This document shows, piece after piece, positions 1 through 6,245 of a stretch of 26,369 nt of DNA. Under the pieces are notes generated by a model that saw nothing but the letters and a program-made list of their open reading frames with translations, was not told the DNA's origin and did not search any database. This DNA comes from an uncultured Eubacteriales bacterium. GTDB lineage: Bacteria; Bacillota_A; Clostridia; Christensenellales; Aristaeellaceae. A program made the translations under genes and the position numbers. The stretch covers positions 1 through 26,369 of the forward strand of contig CACYNZ010000008.1 in NCBI GenBank assembly GCA_902775835.1. The letters are read 5' to 3'. Numbering within the stretch: the stretch's first letter is position 1; each line of letters begins with the position of its first letter.

Positions 1-54
1 CCAGCTTCACAACTGCCTTTTTGAGGGCAAATCTGTCGAATCTGGTAGGTAAAA

Positions 55-131
55 TGGCGATCCCGGCGCGATTCGAACGCGCGACGTTCCGCTTAGGAGG
101 CGGACCCTCTATCCTGCTGAGGTACGGGACC
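55..131 (-). tRNA. tRNA-Arg (anticodon CCT)
   Basis: This is a complete cloverleaf read on the minus strand. The acceptor stem pairs GGTCCCG with CGGGATC, with one G-T pair. The D stem is CCTC/GAGG, the anticodon stem is TCCGC/GCGGA around the loop CTCCTAA, and the T arm is GCGCG-TTCGAAT-CGCGC. Discriminator G73 is followed by an encoded CCA. The anticodon CCT reads AGG arginine codons. The tRNA lies downstream of a sigma-A-like promoter at 583-611 and a damaged second copy, so it may be processed from a longer transcript. A 12-bp bulged hairpin (137-168) lies just upstream of its 5' end. Confidence 0.95.
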
Positions 132-383
132 ATGCGCTCGAAAGTCCTTATTTTTCAAGGCTTCCGAGGATTCGGTGACTGTTCACCGTGGAGGTTGGAG
201 TGCCTTTTTCTAATCAGGAAAGTTCGATTTCTAATCAGCTTTTCTAACTTTGGCGGTAGGACATTTTCCCACATGCTGATTTCGACCTTACCGAGTAAGG
301 ATGTCGGAGTAACAGGGAAACCGGGTCACTTCCGAACGCCGTTCCCGTTTTCATTTTCCGGAAAGGCGGTAGTCGGCCTACTT
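132..383 (-). other. Hairpin-rich non-coding spacer between intact and broken tRNA-Arg
   Basis: I see no credible gene here. Several short inverted repeats are visible: 137-168 (12 pairs with one bulge and a 7-base loop), 173-188 (CGGTGA/TCACCG, 4-base loop) and 286-300 (CCTTAC/GTAAGG, 3-base loop). An 11-base direct repeat (TTTCTAATCAG) occurs at 207-217 and 228-238, a 21-base period. The structure could belong to the precursor transcript of the downstream tRNA or be the remains of an insertion. No integrase or intron core could be recognised. Confidence 0.4.
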
Positions 384-423
384 CTTAGGAGGCGACCGCT
401 CTATCCTACTGAGCTACGGAACC
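384..423 (-). pseudogene. 5' half of a tRNA-Arg(CCT), broken after the anticodon loop
   Basis: Forty bases align without gaps to the 5' half of the intact tRNA-Arg at 55-131, starting GGTTCCGTAGCTCAG and reaching the anticodon loop CTCCTAAG. The D stem is still paired (GCTC/GAGC) but with different bases from the intact copy, so it appears to derive from a distinct tRNA-Arg(CCT) gene and not from a fresh duplication. The 5' anticodon strand GTCGC needs a partner GCGAC, but GAAGT follows. There is no TTCGA T-loop and no matching 3' acceptor strand downstream. It cannot make a normal tRNA. The break lies where tyrosine integrases and group I introns commonly insert, but I see no such element. 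Confidence 0.75.
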
Positions 424-582
424 ATATCTTCCAAATCCTTCTTCTGCAAAAGATTTTCGATTTATTCGGTCATCCTCCTCTGCGGAAGGAACCGATGCCT
501 CGTGCATCAGCGTCTGACTGTAAACGACAGCTGCGATTATCACAAATCGTGTATCACCTGCCTTGTCAGCCATCGCTTATCT
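424..582 (-). other. Leader between tRNA promoter and broken tRNA
   Basis: On the minus strand this would be the first part of the transcript that runs into the tRNA-like sequences. Small hairpins are visible, for example GATGC/GCATC and CGATT/AATCG. An open frame of 55 codons starts at ATG 573 and ends inside the broken tRNA (406-408). It has no ribosome binding site and would begin within about 10 bases of the -10 box, so I do not call it a gene. Confidence 0.3.
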
Positions 583-611
583 ACTATACCATATTTTCAC
601 GATGAGTTCAA
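583..611 (-). promoter_or_regulatory. Sigma-A-like promoter for the tRNA-Arg region
   Basis: Read on the minus strand, TTGAAC (606-611) and TATAGT (583-588) are separated by 17 bases. The -10 matches consensus at five of six positions and the -35 at four. It points toward the broken and intact tRNA-Arg sequences. Just upstream is an inverted repeat, TTGAAC/GTTCAA (648-653 and 665-670), whose arms resemble the -35 box. Confidence 0.6.
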
Positions 612-695
612 TGCGCCTTTCATGTATTGAAAATCAGCCGATTTCCATTGAACAGAAACTGCCCGTTCAAAGCCCGCAGTCATGAAATAAAGCCC

Positions 696-764
696 AGAAC
701 AGCAGCATCGTACCTGAATATACATTTTCTATGATCTTTCAGATACAATGCTGCTGTTCTTTTT
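696..764 (+). terminator. Long inverted repeat with T run (plus-strand terminator shape)
   Basis: The arms AGAACAGCAGCAT (696-708) and ATGCTGCTGTTCT (748-760) pair perfectly over 13 bases. The 39-base loop has its own CTGAA/TTCAG pairing. On the plus strand the stem runs directly into TTTTT. On the minus strand it is followed by a looser T-rich stretch, so it may also end the murG transcript. No plus-strand gene is evident before it. Confidence 0.5.
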
Positions 765-786
765 CCATATTTGCATTCAGCTGCAT

Positions 787-842
787 ACAGAAAATCATTC
801 ATACAGACCGGGTCCATACTTCTGGATCAAGGCATTTTCTGT
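787..842 (-). terminator. Inverted repeat just downstream of murG
   Basis: The 9-base arms ACAGAAAAT (787-795) and ATTTTCTGT (834-842) begin three bases after the tandem stop codons of murG. No T run follows on the minus strand, so this may protect the 3' end or form a composite terminator with the inverted repeat at 696-760. Confidence 0.35.
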
Positions 843-844
843 CA

Positions 845-1915
845 TCATGCTTTTCTGAGTTCTTCAATCAATTCCATAACCCGGTTGGTCCCATCTGCAG
901 GCGGAGCATTCCGCACAGCATTTTTCAATGCATCCCGCTGCTCCCATGTCCGCATAAGTTCCTTTACCAGCGTTTCCCGGGTCATATTTTCCTGAAGCAG
1001 CACCCTGCACAATCCGCGCTTCTCCATACTCTGGGCATTCAATATCTGGTCTCCCCGGCTCGCGCCTTTGGGATACGGAACAAGAAGCATCGGTTTGTCC
1101 AGCGCCTGGAATTCCATCAGCGCATTACTTCCTGCCCGGCTCAGCACAAGATCTGCACAGGCCAGTGCATCTGGTATTTCCGCGTCCAGGAACTCAACCT
1201 GAGCGTATCCTTTCATATCCGCAAGGTGTTCATCCAGGTTTCCCTTTCCACAGATGTGCGCCACATCAAATGTCCGGGTAAGTTCCGGAAGCGCTTCCCG
1301 AAGCACCTTGTTCACAGACTGTGCCCCGGAGGAACCGCCCATCATGAGCAGCACAGGTCGGTCACCGGAAAATCCGAACACCTGCAGTCCCTTTTCCCTT
1401 GTCCCGCGGAAAAGATCTGGTCTCAGGGGCGTGCCCACGCATTCCGTACTGCCGCCCAGAGCCTGCGCGCATTCGGGAAATGTTGTCACCATACGCGTGG
1501 CAAACGGCTTGCAGAGTTTATTCGCCAGTCCTGGCGTCAGATCACTCTCGTGGCAGAGCACCGGAATACGGTGCAGCCAGGCACCTATGACCACCGGTAC
1601 CGCAACAAAACCGCCTTTGCTGAACACAATATCCGGCTTGATTTTTCCCATCAGGGAAGCCGCCTGAAACACGCCCTGGATCACCCGGAACGGATCCTTG
1701 AAGTTCTGCCAGGAAAAATACCGGCGAAGCTTCCCCGTCTTGACTGCATGATACGTGATGCCCGGTATGGAACGGATCTTCTCCGCTTCCATGCCGCTGC
1801 TCGTCCCGATGTAGTGGATCTCATATCCCTGTTCCTGAAGTCTCGGGATCAGAGCCATATGCGGCGTCACATGCCCCAGGGTACCGCCCCCGGTAAGTAC
1901 AATTTTCTTGCTCAT
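845..1915 (-). CDS. murG: UDP-GlcNAc transferase MurG (lipid II synthesis)
   Basis: MurG transfers GlcNAc from UDP-GlcNAc to lipid I, giving lipid II, on the inner face of the membrane. The protein (356 residues, normal length) has the N-terminal glycine loop GGGTLGHVTPH of the clostridial MurG type, the central LMMGGSSGAQSVN strand, and the donor-binding SRAGSNALMEFQALDKPMLL segment. I chose the ATG at 1915 because AGGAG lies 7 bases before it; the ATG two codons earlier is too close to that site. It ends in tandem TGA TGA. It is the last gene of a run with pdp and tsaD, starting 15 bases after the pdp stop, although murG more often sits in a division/cell-wall cluster. Confidence 0.93.
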   Translation of the reverse strand: MSKKIVLTGGGTLGHVTPHMALIPRLQEQGYEIHYIGTSSGMEAEKIRSIPGITYHAVKTGKLRRYFSWQNFKDPFRVIQGVFQAASLMGKIKPDIVFSKGGFVAVPVVIGAWLHRIPVLCHESDLTPGLANKLCKPFATRMVTTFPECAQALGGSTECVGTPLRPDLFRGTREKGLQVFGFSGDRPVLLMMGGSSGAQSVNKVLREALPELTRTFDVAHICGKGNLDEHLADMKGYAQVEFLDAEIPDALACADLVLSRAGSNALMEFQALDKPMLLVPYPKGASRGDQILNAQSMEKRGLCRVLLQENMTRETLVKELMRTWEQRDALKNAVRNAPPADGTNRVMELIEELRKA

Positions 1916-1930
1916 GTCCATTCTCCTCGT

Positions 1931-3259
1931 TCAGCGCAGCATTTCTGTCCCATTGCGCGTAACCACGGCATAGCACATGGGAGAACGACGCACTTCCGTG
2001 CGGGAAAGCGTAATGGCACTGAGGATATCCTTTTCCGCCTTCCCGGCTTCGGCCTCATTCCTGGCGAAGATCGTTCCGATCTTCTGTCCTTTTTCGATTC
2101 TGTCTCCCACTCTGGCCGTGAGAATATATCCCACAGAATAATCCAGAACATCCGTTTTCCGGATGCGGCCGGCACCCATGGCCTGTGCGGCCATGCCAAG
2201 AGCAGTCGTATCCATGGACCGGACATATCCATTCTCCGCGGCCAGAAGATCCTTCCGGACATTCGCCTGAGGCAGCAGCGACAGATCATCGCATACCGCC
2301 GGATTTCCGCCCTGAGCACGGATCATCTGCCGGAACTTTTCAAGTCCTGCACCAGACGCCAGTGCCTCTTTCAGCAGTGCCGCGCCTTCTTCAGGCGTAC
2401 TGACCCTGCCCGCCAGCAGCAGCATGTGTGCCCCCAGAAGCAGTGACACATCCAGAAGATCCCCGGTGGTCCTTCCGGAAAGCACGTCTATGGCATCCTT
2501 GACCTCAAGCGCATTGCCCACATGGGTTCCCAGCGGCTGATCCATCCCTGTCACCAGGGCTGTAACAGGCTTGCCCGCCAGATCTCCGATCCTCACCATG
2601 GTCCGTGCCAGTTCCAGTGAACCCTCCAGGGTCCGCATGATGGCGCCGCTGCCGGTCTTGACATCCAGCACAATGGCATCTGCACCGCTGGCCAGCTTTT
2701 TGGACATGATGGATCCGGCAATCAGCGGAAGGCTGTCCACCGTGGACGTTACATCCCGAAGCGCGTAGAGCGTCTTGTCAGCCGGTGCCAGCCGTCCCGT
2801 CTGTCCGATCACCGCAAGGCCGATATCATTGACCTGCCGGATGAAATCTTCCTCACTCATCTCAACGGACATGCCCGGAATCGATTCCAGCTTATCCAGC
2901 GTACCGCCGGTATGCCCCAGGCCGCGTCCGCTCATCTTTGCCACCGGCACGCCGCAGGCCGCCACCAGCGGAGCAAGAATCAATGTGGTGGTGTCACCGA
3001 CACCGCCCGTGGAATGCTTATCCACCTTCACGCCGGCAATCCCGCTCAGGTCAGCGGTATCCCCGGACTTTGTCATGGCCATTGCCAGGTCCGTGGTTTC
3101 CCGGTCCGTCATGCCATTGAGCCGGATTGCCATGAGCAGAGCAGACAGCTGATAATCCGGAACACTTCCCGTCGCCGCCCCTTCCACGAAGAGTTCAATG
3201 GCTTCCCGGTCAAGCTCCTGACCGAGTTTCTTTCTCGTAATCACATCAACAATTGTCAT
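1931..3259 (-). CDS. pdp: Pyrimidine-nucleoside phosphorylase
   Basis: This enzyme splits uridine or thymidine with phosphate into the free base and (deoxy)ribose 1-phosphate, for nucleoside salvage in the cytoplasm. The 442-residue product has the usual length for the family. It contains the thymidine/pyrimidine phosphorylase signature SGRGLGHTGGTLDKLES, the phosphate loop KHSTGGVGDTTTL, and the C-terminal lobe ending in GDRIEKGQKIGTIFA. A strong AAAGGAG site lies 10 bases before the ATG and overlaps the end of tsaD, so the two are probably co-transcribed. Family members split between thymidine-specific DeoA and the broader Pdp; Pdp is the more likely in Bacillota, but specificity cannot be read with certainty. 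Confidence 0.9.
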   Translation of the reverse strand: MTIVDVITRKKLGQELDREAIELFVEGAATGSVPDYQLSALLMAIRLNGMTDRETTDLAMAMTKSGDTADLSGIAGVKVDKHSTGGVGDTTTLILAPLVAACGVPVAKMSGRGLGHTGGTLDKLESIPGMSVEMSEEDFIRQVNDIGLAVIGQTGRLAPADKTLYALRDVTSTVDSLPLIAGSIMSKKLASGADAIVLDVKTGSGAIMRTLEGSLELARTMVRIGDLAGKPVTALVTGMDQPLGTHVGNALEVKDAIDVLSGRTTGDLLDVSLLLGAHMLLLAGRVSTPEEGAALLKEALASGAGLEKFRQMIRAQGGNPAVCDDLSLLPQANVRKDLLAAENGYVRSMDTTALGMAAQAMGAGRIRKTDVLDYSVGYILTARVGDRIEKGQKIGTIFARNEAEAGKAEKDILSAITLSRTEVRRSPMCYAVVTRNGTEMLR

Positions 3260-3273
3260 GGCTCTGTCTCCTT

Positions 3274-4326
3274 TCAGAATATTCTCAGCGACGGTTCCGC
3301 GTTCAGCGTCAGCTCTGCGGTTTCACCCTTCATCAGCTGATAGTATGCTGCAGACCCGATCATGGCCCCGTTATCGGTGCACAGGCCGATGTCCGGCATG
3401 TACAGACGGATATGTTCCTGATCGCAGGCTTTCTGCATTTCCCGGCGCAGCAGACGGTTGGCGCTGACACCCCCGGCCATGGCCATAATCCGGCTTCCCG
3501 TCTCCCGGGCTGCCAGCACGGCTTTTTCCACCAGGGATGAAACCACAGCGTAACGGAAAGACGCCGCAAGGTCCGCCTTCGGAAGCGGCTCGCCTTTCAT
3601 TTCCATCTTGTTCACCGCATTGAGGAATGTGGTCTTCATGCCTGAGAAGCTGTAATCATACCGGCCTTCCACATGGGGATGCGGCAGCGGCAGCGCATGC
3701 GGATTTCCCTCTTCCGCCAGCGCGTCCACCCGCGGACCGCCGGGATAGGGCAGGGAAAGCACCCGTGCCGCCTTGTCAAAGGCCTCGCCCGCCGCGTCAT
3801 CCACCGTCTGGCCCACCAGCACATATTTTCCGTACTCCGGCACCTGAACCAGATGCGAATGTCCGCCGGACACCACCAGACAGAGAAACGGCGGTTCCAG
3901 GTCCGGATGACAGAGAAAATTGGCGGAAATATGCCCCTCAATATGGTTCACCGGGATCAGCGGCTTGTCCAGGGAAAAGGCAAGGCCCTTCATGCAGCTC
4001 ACGCCGGTGAGCAGCGCGCCCACCAGACCGGGGCCATAGGTCACCGCCAGGGCATCCACATCCTCCAGGGTCATGCCCGCTTCCCGCACCGCCTGGTCCA
4101 CCACCGGATCACAGGCTTCCACATGCGCCCGGCTGGCAATTTCCGGGACCACGCCGCCGTAGAGCGCGTGCAGATCAATCTGGCTCAGCACCACATTGGA
4201 CAGTATTTTCCGGCCGTCCTCAATCACCGCCGCCGCCGTCTCATCACAGGACGTCTCCAGCGACAGAATCCGGACATGTTCCTTTTCCCGAAGCAGGCGC
4301 ACCTGCTCCCTGGGATCACTTCTCAC
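3274..4326 (-). CDS. tsaD: tRNA N6-adenosine threonylcarbamoyltransferase TsaD
   Basis: TsaD transfers the threonylcarbamoyl group to A37 of ANN-decoding tRNAs (t6A), working with TsaB and TsaE. The sequence carries the ASKHA start LSLETSCDETAAAV, the metal-binding NHIEGHISANF (two His), SGGHSHLV, and the C-terminal CTDNGAMIG aspartate. I chose the GTG at 4326 because TAGGAG lies 8 bases upstream; this gives 350 residues. A GTG at 4302 (342 residues) is also possible. The start overlaps the end of the DUF1461 gene by 11 bases, which suggests translational coupling. The tsaB and tsaE partners are not in this window. Confidence 0.93.
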   Translation of the reverse strand: MRSDPREQVRLLREKEHVRILSLETSCDETAAAVIEDGRKILSNVVLSQIDLHALYGGVVPEIASRAHVEACDPVVDQAVREAGMTLEDVDALAVTYGPGLVGALLTGVSCMKGLAFSLDKPLIPVNHIEGHISANFLCHPDLEPPFLCLVVSGGHSHLVQVPEYGKYVLVGQTVDDAAGEAFDKAARVLSLPYPGGPRVDALAEEGNPHALPLPHPHVEGRYDYSFSGMKTTFLNAVNKMEMKGEPLPKADLAASFRYAVVSSLVEKAVLAARETGSRIMAMAGGVSANRLLRREMQKACDQEHIRLYMPDIGLCTDNGAMIGSAAYYQLMKGETAELTLNAEPSLRIF

Positions 4327-4996
4327 GTCGATCACTCCTACGAAAACACAAAACTGCCGCCGCCGACGCGGCTGCACAGAGAATGCCGAAGGTCACGGCA
4401 ATCAGCAGTGCGTAATGCACAAAAAACTGCGTGGGCATCAGGCGGATCAGCAGATCCGTCTGCGGATTCAGCATCCACAGCTCATTGGAAAAAAACAGCT
4501 CATGAAAGCCGATGAACAGGGAAGGAAAATCCACCATGCCCCAGACGATCAGCACAAGAGCCAGGATCAGCAAAGCGCCGAACCCGGCCAGGACGCCGCC
4601 CAGCCATGCGCGCCTCCGTCCCAGGAACAGTCCGGAAAGCATGGATGCGGCCAGCACGAGCGCGGAAAAAAGCAGCACGGTCCGGTCCAGGACAAACAGT
4701 TCCCGCACATCCTGCATGTGCCGGATCTCGTGCGCCTGAAACAGCTGCGCGCCATCTGACACGTACCCGAACTCCGGATTCTTTCCTGACAGGTAGTCCG
4801 TGATCATGGTCACCATGTCCGGATACTCACGCTCATCCAGACCGGTATACGCACCTGGCGCGTCCCTGCGCATCAGATATTCCATGATCCCCGGACTGCA
4901 GCCCAAGGCATCAATGGTCTCCGCCAGAAGCGCTGTCAGCAGGGACAGGCCTGTCAGGATACCGAGGAACACGGAAAGATATGTTCTCCCTCTCAT
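4316..4996 (-). CDS. DUF1461 / TIGR01906 integral membrane protein
   Basis: This 226-residue protein of unknown function has four predicted membrane segments at about residues 5-25, 106-126, 131-154 and 193-217, with a long extracytoplasmic region between the first two. It shows the two family motifs, HEIRHMQDV (89-97) and FHELFFSNELWMLNP (164-178), typical of the TIGR01906 family of Bacillota. I chose the ATG at 4996, which has GAGG about 8 bases before it; a TTG four codons upstream is in frame. The gene follows the prfB terminator hairpin and overlaps tsaD by 11 bases. No catalytic role can be assigned. Confidence 0.8.
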   Translation of the reverse strand: MRGRTYLSVFLGILTGLSLLTALLAETIDALGCSPGIMEYLMRRDAPGAYTGLDEREYPDMVTMITDYLSGKNPEFGYVSDGAQLFQAHEIRHMQDVRELFVLDRTVLLFSALVLAASMLSGLFLGRRRAWLGGVLAGFGALLILALVLIVWGMVDFPSLFIGFHELFFSNELWMLNPQTDLLIRLMPTQFFVHYALLIAVTFGILCAAASAAAVLCFRRSDRREK

Positions 4997-5006
4997 GGCT
5001 GCCCTC

Positions 5007-5043
5007 AAAAAAGCGGACTGCCTGCCGACTGGACAGGCAGCCC
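5007..5043 (-). terminator. Rho-independent terminator after prfB
   Basis: On the minus strand a 10-bp stem, GGGCTGCCTG with CAGGCAGTCC (one G-T pair), and a 9-base loop is followed by GCTTTTTT. It begins 7 bases after the prfB stop codon and ends at the ribosome binding site of the next gene, so some read-through may feed the DUF1461-tsaD-pdp-murG run. Confidence 0.8.
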
Positions 5044-5049
5044 TTTTCC

Positions 5050-6156
5050 TTACTGCATTTTCAGATATGCGGTGACAAACCCTTCCAGGTTGCCGTTCAT
5101 CACATCATCAATATTGCCCACTTCATACCCGGTACGGTGATCCTTGACCATGGTATAGGGCTGGAATACATAGGACCGGATCTGGGAACCCCATTCGATC
5201 TTCTTCATTTCACCCTTGATGTCCGCCATCTGCTGTTCCTTTTCGCGCTCCCGCAGTTCCAGCAGCTTGGCCTTGAGCATTTTGATACAGGTGGCACGGT
5301 TCTGCACCTGATCGCGCTCAGTCTGGCAGGACACCACAATGCCGGTGGGATAATGCGTCATACGCACGGCAGAGCTGGTCTTGTTGACGTTCTGTCCGCC
5401 GGCACCGGAAGAATGGTAGGTGTCCACGCGCACATCCTTCATGTTGATCTCGATCTCACCGTCGTCATCATCCAGCATGGGTGCCACGTCCAGGGATGAG
5501 AAAGAGGTGTGCCTGCGGGCGTTGGAATCAAAGGGTGAAATGCGCACCAGACGGTGCACGCCCTTTTCGCCGCGCAGATATCCGTACACATGGTCTCCGT
5601 CCACCTCAAAGGTGACGGACTTGATGCCGGCTTCATCGCCTTCCAGCAGATCCAGCACCTTCACCTGGAAGCCCATGCGCTCACAGTAGCGCGTATACAT
5701 GCGGTACAGCATCTGTGTCCAGTCCTGGGCCTCGGTTCCGCCCGCGCCTGCATGCAATGACAGCACCGCATTGCTGTCATCATAGTGTCCGCGCATCAGC
5801 GTTTCCAGCTCCAGCGCATCCGCCTGTTCCCGGAGCCGGGCGATCTCCGCGCCGACTTCCTGAACCATGTCCTCATCGTTTTCTTCCCGGGCCAGGTCCA
5901 TCATGACCTCGATGTCATCGGCCGTGGAAAGCAGTTTTTCATAGTGTCCGAGGCGGTTTTTCAGTCCGCCCACCTTCTGGTTCACCTTGGTGGAGCGGTC
6001 CAGATCGTTCCAGAACTCCGGCTGGTTCATTTCCTGCTCCAGCTCCGCGATCTGTTCCCGCATATGCTCCACATGCAGCGCCTCACCCGCGCTGAGAATG
6101 CTCTTGCGGATATCCTGTATATCCTGCTGATACTGTTCAAGATCAATGATTGCCAT
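5050..6156 (-). CDS. prfB: Peptide chain release factor 2 (RF2)
   Basis: RF2 recognises UAA and UGA stop codons on the ribosome and triggers peptide release. The 368-residue protein has the SPF stop-recognition tripeptide (207-209) and the GGQ hydrolysis motif (253-255) in their usual places. The frame is continuous from ATG 6156, with GGGAGG before the start. In many bacteria prfB carries an in-frame UGA and a +1 shift near codon 26; here residues 20-30 read straight through with no stop, so this autoregulation is absent. Its 5' side is the secA-prfB spacer with a long stem, and it ends in a clear terminator. Confidence 0.97.
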   Translation of the reverse strand: MAIIDLEQYQQDIQDIRKSILSAGEALHVEHMREQIAELEQEMNQPEFWNDLDRSTKVNQKVGGLKNRLGHYEKLLSTADDIEVMMDLAREENDEDMVQEVGAEIARLREQADALELETLMRGHYDDSNAVLSLHAGAGGTEAQDWTQMLYRMYTRYCERMGFQVKVLDLLEGDEAGIKSVTFEVDGDHVYGYLRGEKGVHRLVRISPFDSNARRHTSFSSLDVAPMLDDDDGEIEINMKDVRVDTYHSSGAGGQNVNKTSSAVRMTHYPTGIVVSCQTERDQVQNRATCIKMLKAKLLELREREKEQQMADIKGEMKKIEWGSQIRSYVFQPYTMVKDHRTGYEVGNIDDVMNGNLEGFVTAYLKMQ

Positions 6157-6185
6157 AATGGTTCCTCCCTTATTCTGTCATGAGT

Positions 6186-6240
6186 GCGTGCAGGCATTGA
6201 CCGTTACAAGAAACCGTTTCCCTTCTTCATGCCTGCATGC
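6186..6240 (-). promoter_or_regulatory. Stem-loop between secA and prfB
   Basis: The arms GCGTGCAGGCAT (6186-6197) and ATGCCTGCATGC (6229-6240) pair over 12 bases with one G-T pair, enclosing a 31-base loop. No T run follows on the minus strand, so it is not a standard terminator. It starts 5 bases after the secA stop codon. It may protect the secA 3' end or act as an mRNA processing site before prfB. Confidence 0.5.
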
Positions 6241-6245
6241 TCCTT

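Noticed and set aside
132..423. Group I intron interrupting tRNA-Arg(CCT), as known in Agrobacterium
   Set aside because: The break is at the anticodon loop, but no 3' exon follows, the next tRNA has its own 5' half, and I could not find a matching internal guide or conserved core.
406..573. 55-codon minus-strand frame between the tRNA promoter and the broken tRNA
   Set aside because: It has no ribosome binding site, would start within about 10 bases of the -10 box, and its end is made of tRNA sequence; more likely chance.
731..2446. Plus-strand 571-codon open frame opposite murG and pdp
   Set aside because: It lies antisense to two well-recognised genes and has an unusual His/Arg/Cys-rich composition with no domain; a by-product of GC-rich codons on the other strand.
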